A stretch of DNA of 64,000 nucleotides from Streptomyces sp. MP131-18. Lineage in GTDB: Bacteria; Actinomycetota; Actinomycetes; Streptomycetales; Streptomycetaceae. Of the stretch, positions 59,713 to 64,000 are shown one piece after another. A program made the position numbers and the translations under genes. The DNA lies in assembly GCF_001984575.1 (NCBI RefSeq), contig NZ_LZNS01000001.1:5617682-5681681 (forward strand), written 5' to 3'. The notes below the pieces were generated by a model. The model saw nothing but the letters and a program-made list of their open reading frames with translations, was not told the origin of the DNA and ran no database searches. Every line of letters begins with the position of its first letter. Within the stretch, counting starts at the first letter, position 1.

Positions 59713-60171
59713 TCAGGACAACACCAGGACGCACCTGCCGTTCCAGCTGCCGTTGCGGTCGTTGTGGCTGGGCCAGCCCATCGCCCGCCGCGTCTCGGGT
59801 CCGTACTCGCCGTCCACGGGGATGTCTTCCGCGCGCTGTTCGGCGGCGACGGCGTCCGCGGTGGCCCGGCCGTACTGCCCGTCGACCGCGAGGGACGCGT
59901 CGTTGCAGCGGTTGAGAGCGCGTTGCAGGGCGCGGACCCCGTCACCCGATGCGCCGATGCCCATATAGCAGTTACGGCTTCCGGTCGCGCCGTTGACGGG
60001 CGGGCGGGTGTGGACGAGGAAGCCGGTCGGCGTCCGGTACTCCTTCCAGGTGGTGCACTGCCCGGCCTGGACGCCCACGCCCACGCCCGCGTCCGAGGCG
60101 GCGGCGGTGTGGGGGGAGGCGACGGCCAGCAGGCCGGCCATGGCGGCGACGAACGCCAACTGTGCGCGCAT
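59713..60171 (-). CDS. Secreted peptidoglycan-binding-domain protein
   Basis: A 152-residue exported protein. The Sec signal is 1-25 (MRAQLAFVAAMAGLLAVASP, AAASDA). The body has a peptidoglycan-binding (PG_binding_1) domain: GASGDGVRALQRALNRCNDA, SLAVDGQYGRATADAVAAEQ and IPVDGEYGPETRRAMGW, with four Cys likely in disulphides (QCTTW, RNCYMG, RCNDA, GRCVLVL). GGAGGAAT precedes the ATG. It is likely a wall-associated protein. Confidence 0.87.
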   Translation of the reverse strand: MRAQLAFVAAMAGLLAVASPHTAAASDAGVGVGVQAGQCTTWKEYRTPTGFLVHTRPPVNGATGSRNCYMGIGASGDGVRALQRALNRCNDASLAVDGQYGRATADAVAAEQRAEDIPVDGEYGPETRRAMGWPSHNDRNGSWNGRCVLVLS

Positions 60172-60559
60172 AGGGATTCCTCCGTGTTGCATCTGTGCCG
60201 GGAACGGCCTTCGAGTCGCCATGGTCCCGGTGCCGTCCCCGGCCTGGGAGGGGTCCGGCGGAACCCCCCGGGAACGCGAGGACGGCGCGGGCCCGCGATG
60301 GCCACGAGCGCGGAACTGCCGCCGCCGCGAAGTCGGCTCCGCGGCGGACGAGGACGGTGAGCACGCTCGGCATGAGGCTCCTGAGCAGGACCTCGTCCTA
60401 AGCCGTTCCGCCGGGAGTTGCGTGACGGCCTGGTCGGGTGCGGGATAACGAGTGCGGCGCCGCGGCGTCACGGCGGGGCTATGATCCCGGTCGGGGCGTC
60501 TGCTGTGCCGTCGGCGGCGTTCACGGGCACGGGTACCGGCGGCGGAAGATCGGGTTGAT
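60172..60559. other. 388-bp intergenic region
   Basis: This separates the leftward peptidoglycan-binding gene from the rightward methyltransferase. Short open frames are present on both strands (e.g. ATG 60299-TGA on the + strand, 20 codons), but none has a family match or clear ribosome site, so no gene is called. Confidence 0.4.
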
Positions 60560-61321
60560 GTGACGACTGCCGGTCCGGCCGCGCGGCTGTACGGGGATCT
60601 CGCCCGCTGGTGGCCGCTCATTTCCCCGGTCGAGGTGTACGAGGACGACGCGCGGGCCGCCGTCGAACTGTTCGGGCTGGCCGGGCATCCCGTTCGCCAC
60701 GTGCTCGAACTGGGCAGCGGCGGCGGGCATCTCGCCCACCATCTGCTGCCCCGCTGCACGATGACGCTCGTCGACCTCTCGCCCGGCATGCTGGCCGTCT
60801 CCCGCCAACTGAACCCGGCGGCCTCGCACGTGCTCGGGGACATGCGCGACGTGCGGCTGGGCCGCACGTTCGACGCGGTGCTGGTGCACGACGCGGTCGA
60901 CTACATGACCACGCCGCGGGACCTGTCGGCCGCCTTCCGCACGGCGTTCGAGCACTGCCGCCCCGGCGGCGTCGCCGTCTTCTTCCCCGACCACGTCGCC
61001 GACACCTTCGAGCCGGTGACCGACTGCGGCGGCAGCGATGCCGAGGACGGCAGCGGCGTCCGGTACCTGGAGTGGCGCCTGCCGCGCGAGCCGGGCGCGA
61101 CGACGGCGCGCACCGAGTACACGTTCACCCTGCGGGACGCCGACGGCACCATTCGCACGGTGCACGAGACGCACGTCACCGGCCTGTTCACGGTCGCGGA
61201 GTGGCAACGGCTGCTCGGCGCGGCCGGGTTCGAGGTCTCCACCGCGCGCGAGAGCGGCGGGCAGGAACGCACCATGTTCATCGGCCACCGGCCCGCGGAC
61301 CCGGCGGGCCCTCGGGGGTGA
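60560..61321 (+). CDS. Class I SAM-dependent methyltransferase
   Basis: A 253-residue methyltransferase: RHVLELGSGGGHLAHHLLPR (motif I), MTLVDLSPGMLAVSRQLNPA (motif II), LGRTFDAVLVHDAVDYMTTP (motif III) and CRPGGVAVFFPDHVADTFEP. It begins MTTAGPAARLYGDLARWWPL from GTG 60560. Its 3' end overlaps the convergent response-regulator gene by 44 bp. The substrate is unknown. Confidence 0.88.
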   Translation: MTTAGPAARLYGDLARWWPLISPVEVYEDDARAAVELFGLAGHPVRHVLELGSGGGHLAHHLLPRCTMTLVDLSPGMLAVSRQLNPAASHVLGDMRDVRLGRTFDAVLVHDAVDYMTTPRDLSAAFRTAFEHCRPGGVAVFFPDHVADTFEPVTDCGGSDAEDGSGVRYLEWRLPREPGATTARTEYTFTLRDADGTIRTVHETHVTGLFTVAEWQRLLGAAGFEVSTARESGGQERTMFIGHRPADPAGPRG

Positions 61322-61964
61322 CCAGGCCGGAGCGGTGGGCGAGAACCGCCAGCGCGGTGCGGTCGCGGGCGTGCAGCTTGGCCAGGATGCGGCTGACGTA
61401 GGTGCGCGCGGTCGCCGGGCTGATGTGGAGCGCGGCGGCGATCTCGTCGTTCGCGTCGCCGTGGCCGATCCGCGTCAGCACGGCGCGTTCCCGTTCGGTC
61501 AGCGCGGCCAGCCGCGGATCGGGGGCGGGGGGCCGCGGGGCGCGGGCGAGGTGTTCCATGACGCGCCGCGCGATCGGGGGCGACAGGAGATTGCCGCCGG
61601 CCGCGGCCGTGTGCACGGCGCGGCGCAGTTCGTCGGACGGCGTGTCCTTCAGCAGGTAGCCGGCGGCGCCGAGGCCGATCGCTTCGAGAATGTCCTCGTC
61701 GTCGTCGAACGTCGTCAGGATCAGCACCCGGGTGCCGGCCAGGCCCGGGTCGGCGCGGAGCGCCGCGGTGGCCGCGAGCCCGTCCATGCCCGGCATCCTG
61801 ATGTCCATGAGCACGACGTCGGGGCGCATCCGGCGCACGAGGGGGAGCGCGGCCGCACCGTCCGCCGCCTCGCCCACGACCCTGATCCGCGGGTCATTGC
61901 CCAGCAGGACGCGCAGGCCCGCGCGCACCAGGTCCTGGTCGTCCACGACGACGACGTCGGTCAT
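61278..61964 (-). CDS. NarL/LuxR-family response regulator
   Basis: A 228-residue regulator: VVVVDDQDLVRAGLRVLLG, phospho-acceptor Asp in VVLMDIRMPGMDGL, Thr in LILTTFDDDEDI, Lys in GYLLKDTPSDEL. The helix-turn-helix is LTERERAVLTRIGHGDANDE and HISPATARTYVSRILAKLHA. Its ATG overlaps the stop of the upstream kinase gene in an ATGA, so the pair is translationally coupled. Confidence 0.93.
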   Translation of the reverse strand: MTDVVVVDDQDLVRAGLRVLLGNDPRIRVVGEAADGAAALPLVRRMRPDVVLMDIRMPGMDGLAATAALRADPGLAGTRVLILTTFDDDEDILEAIGLGAAGYLLKDTPSDELRRAVHTAAAGGNLLSPPIARRVMEHLARAPRPPAPDPRLAALTERERAVLTRIGHGDANDEIAAALHISPATARTYVSRILAKLHARDRTALAVLAHRSGLVTPEGPPGPRAGGR

Positions 61965-63154
61965 GCCGGCCGCCCCGCGGGCCGCTCCAGGGGCAGCACG
62001 GCCCGCACCACGAAGCCGGCGTCCTCGGGCCCGGCCGTCAGGGTGCCGCCGAGGGCCTCGGCCCGTTCGCGCATGCCCGCGATGCCGTGGCCCCGCCCGG
62101 CCGCGCCGGCCGGCCCGCCCGGCCCTGGCGGCCCGTCGTCGGACACGGTCAGGCGCAGCACGTCGCCGTCGGCGCGCACACTGATCCGCGCACGGCTGCC
62201 GCGGGAGTGCCGCACGATGTTGGTGACCGCCTCCTGCACGATGCGGAACGCGGAGGCGTTCACCGTGGCGGGCAGTCCGTCGCGGGCGCCGTCGAGGTCG
62301 ACGTGCAGGTCGACGTCGACGCCGGCGGCCGAGGCGGACGCGCGCAGGCTCTCGACGTTGGACAGGGAGACGACCGTGCGCCCGCCCTCGCCCGGCGCGC
62401 GCAGCAGGGCGACGGTCCGCCGCAGCTCGGTCATGGTGTGCGTGGTGGCCGACTTGATGAGGCCGAGCGCCGCGCGGGTCTGCGCCTCGTCGCGCCCGAG
62501 TGATTCGCGCGCGACGTCGGCGTGGAGGGAGATGACGGACGTGGTGTGGCCGATGGAGTCGTGCAACTCGCGGGCGATGGCGAGGCGTTCGGCGTGGAGG
62601 CGCGCGTCCGCGTCCTGCCGGGACCGTTCGGCGGCGAGGTCGGCGATCCGCCGGGCCCCGGCCTGCACCGAGCGGCGCGACCTGAGGCTGTCCCCGAGGG
62701 CGATGGCCGCGGCCATGAGCAGCACGTGCCCGGCAAGCTCGTAGCCGACGACGAACGAGAAGTCCTGGCCCTCGAGCAGGCGGAAGAACAGCGACACCGC
62801 GAGCACGGCCGCCGTGGTGGCGACGGCGAGGGCCAGCCGCCCGAACTCGGCGGCGGAGAACAGCGCGGCGGCGACCGGAACGGCGACCCCGACGGCCGGG
62901 TAGCCCGCGGCGTAGTACGCGAACAGCCCGAGCGCGGTGACGGCGAGTACGATCCCGGGGTGGCGGCGGCGCGCGAGCATCAGGGCTCCGAGCCCCGCCG
63001 CCCACAGGTAGGCCGGCGCGTCCGGACCGTGCCGCCCGCCTTGGTCGGCGGAGATGACGAGCGAGAGAACGAGGCAGACCGCCGCGCCGAGCAGGGCATC
63101 GACCGCCCAGGGCGGCAGTGCCGCGCCCCGCCGTTCACGCCGCTCGTTGACCAC
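61961..63154 (-). CDS. Sensor histidine kinase (HisKA_3)
   Basis: A 397-residue kinase with five or six N-terminal membrane helices (LLGAAVCLVLSLVISA; LAVATTAAVLAVSLFF; LAGHVLLMAAAIALG). The DHp domain is LAIARELHDSIGHTTSVISL, with the phospho-acceptor His in ELHDSIGH. The ATPase domain has RIVQEAVTNIVRHSRGS and GRGHGIAGMRERAEALGGTL. It is divergent from a small membrane protein gene 142 bp away, which is a possible target. Confidence 0.92.
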   Translation of the reverse strand: MVNERRERRGAALPPWAVDALLGAAVCLVLSLVISADQGGRHGPDAPAYLWAAGLGALMLARRRHPGIVLAVTALGLFAYYAAGYPAVGVAVPVAAALFSAAEFGRLALAVATTAAVLAVSLFFRLLEGQDFSFVVGYELAGHVLLMAAAIALGDSLRSRRSVQAGARRIADLAAERSRQDADARLHAERLAIARELHDSIGHTTSVISLHADVARESLGRDEAQTRAALGLIKSATTHTMTELRRTVALLRAPGEGGRTVVSLSNVESLRASASAAGVDVDLHVDLDGARDGLPATVNASAFRIVQEAVTNIVRHSRGSRARISVRADGDVLRLTVSDDGPPGPGGPAGAAGRGHGIAGMRERAEALGGTLTAGPEDAGFVVRAVLPLERPAGRPA

Positions 63155-63296
63155 GGCTTCACCCTACGGCGGGCCCGGCGGGCCGCGGCAGCGACGGAAA
63201 GCGACAGAAAGCGACACCGGATGTCGCCCGGGAACGTACCGGTCTCGCGCCGTGCTGCGGACGCGGCGCGGGCGGTGCCGTTCCTAGCGTGGCGCC

Positions 63297-63833
63297 ATGC
63301 CCTCCCCGGACCAGCCACCGCATCAGCCGCATCAGCGGTATCAGCCGTATCAGCCGCACCAGCCGCCGCGTCGCCCGGCCGCCGGGCGCGGCCGGGCCCT
63401 CGGCCTGCCGCCGGTGGCCGTGATCGGCCTCGCGCTGATCGCGGCGCCGCGCGTCGTGCTGCACGATCTGGACATCATCGAGGAAGGGACGCCGGTCAAC
63501 GCCCTGCTCGTCTTCGGACCTCCGGTGATCTGGGTCGCGGTCGCGTGGTGGAGACGCGTGGCCAACCCGTTCCTCACCCTTCTGGCGGTCGGACTCGCCT
63601 ACGGGATGCTGCTGGCGCTGGGGCACCAGCTGTTCTGGGAGCGGAGTTTCGGCGACGATCCGCCCGCTCTCGGCGGGAACCTGAGCGACCTCGACCCCAC
63701 GGCGCAGACCGTCATCCTGCGCGTCTTCGCCGTGTCGAGCAGCCTGTTCACCGGCGTCCTGGTCGGGGCGGTCAGCGGCCTCGTCGCCCGGGGCCTCGCG
63801 CAGCTCACCGCGTCCGTGTCGCGAACGCGGTGA
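63297..63833 (+). CDS. Small membrane protein with His/Gln/Pro-rich N-terminus
   Basis: A 178-residue protein. The first 30 residues are a HQPHQ/YQPYQ low-complexity tail encoded by imperfect nine-base repeats (CATCAGCCG-like). Four helices follow: PPVAVIGLALIAAPRVVL, ALLVFGPPVIWVAVAWW, FLTLLAVGLAYGMLLALGH and VFAVSSSLFTGVLVGAVSG. It is not recognised. Its position divergent to a two-component system suggests regulation by it. Confidence 0.75.
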   Translation: MPSPDQPPHQPHQRYQPYQPHQPPRRPAAGRGRALGLPPVAVIGLALIAAPRVVLHDLDIIEEGTPVNALLVFGPPVIWVAVAWWRRVANPFLTLLAVGLAYGMLLALGHQLFWERSFGDDPPALGGNLSDLDPTAQTVILRVFAVSSSLFTGVLVGAVSGLVARGLAQLTASVSRTR

Positions 63834-63881
63834 GTCGGCCCGCGGTGAAGCCGGCCCGCGGAGCCGGGATACGCTGCGCGC

Positions 63882-64000
63882 ATGCCGGTGTTCGCATTGT
63901 GGAGCGCGCCCCGGGCCCGCTCGACGGCCTTCTTCCGTGCCATGCTCGAACGAGGCGACCTGATCGCTCTCCACGAGCCCTTCTGCAATCTGGCGGGCTT
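63882..64000 (+). CDS. Sulfotransferase-like protein, N-terminal part
   Basis: Thirty-nine codons run off the window edge. MPVFALWSAPRARSTAFFRA followed by MLERGDLIALHEPFCNLAG matches the PAPS-binding start of sulfotransferase-family proteins (SxPRxxST loop, then HEPF). No ribosome site is obvious before ATG 63882. Confidence 0.6.
   Translation, partial: MPVFALWSAPRARSTAFFRAMLERGDLIALHEPFCNLAG

Overview
The window is very GC-rich, with actinomycete codon use (G/C third positions, frequent GTG starts, GGAGG-type ribosome binding sites). The families present (Tat-exported glycosidases, NACHT proteins, EACC1/caspase, HelR, NarL-type two-component pairs) point to a Streptomyces-like soil actinomycete. 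The left third is full of insertion-sequence debris and broken genes, as expected of a chromosome arm or genomic island. The right half is mostly intact. No rRNA, tRNA or CRISPR array was seen.

Layout. 0-2.5 kb: IS5 debris, an oxidoreductase/TetR divergent pair and a 170-bp MITE-like element flanked by CTAG. 2.7-7.3 kb: a decaying galactan-utilisation locus, with GH53 endo-galactanase and GH42 beta-galactosidase facing a sugar-binding lipoprotein whose signal peptide is out of frame; two LacI-type operators lie between them, and an IS481/IS3-like remnant stands where permeases would be expected. 7.3-12.1 kb: an orphan peptide-binding lipoprotein, two back-to-back broken IS5 transposases, and an enoyl-CoA hydratase/HxlR pair sharing a perfect 12-bp inverted repeat. 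12.3-18.7 kb: two small kinases and an isochorismatase hydrolase among gene fragments, including a decayed NACHT-TM-WD40 protein.

18.9-22.0 kb: an intact two-gene EACC1/caspase-like protease module with a long helical-repeat C-terminus, the best candidate for a defence or programmed-death system. 22-29.7 kb: beta-lactamase-fold hydrolase, SnoaL/LysR pair, a three-gene type VII-secretion-like operon, AraC regulator and phosphotransferase. 29.8-35.6 kb: PepSY membrane protein with a histidine-rich loop, secreted tripeptidyl-peptidase-like hydrolase, two paralogous small membrane proteins and a divergent two-component system. 35.7-43.5 kb: a MoxR ATPase/metallopeptidase-VWA system with an unknown partner, a GNAT acetyltransferase and an intact NACHT NLR-like protein. 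43.7-52.8 kb: secreted subtilase, small beta-sandwich protein, Tat-exported protein, a protein of unknown function, choice-of-anchor-K/lamin-tail protein and GH97 glycosidase. 52.9-55.3 kb: HelR-like RNA polymerase rescue helicase with a rifamycin-associated element upstream. 55.7-64 kb: ferric-reductase-like protein, MFS exporter, two methyltransferases, peptidoglycan-binding protein, a second two-component system and the start of a probable sulfotransferase.

The intact EACC1-caspase module, the intact NACHT protein and the MoxR-VWA triad form a scattered set of conflict-type systems. The GH42/GH53/SBP locus and the 13.9-18.7 kb stretch record gene loss around mobile elements.
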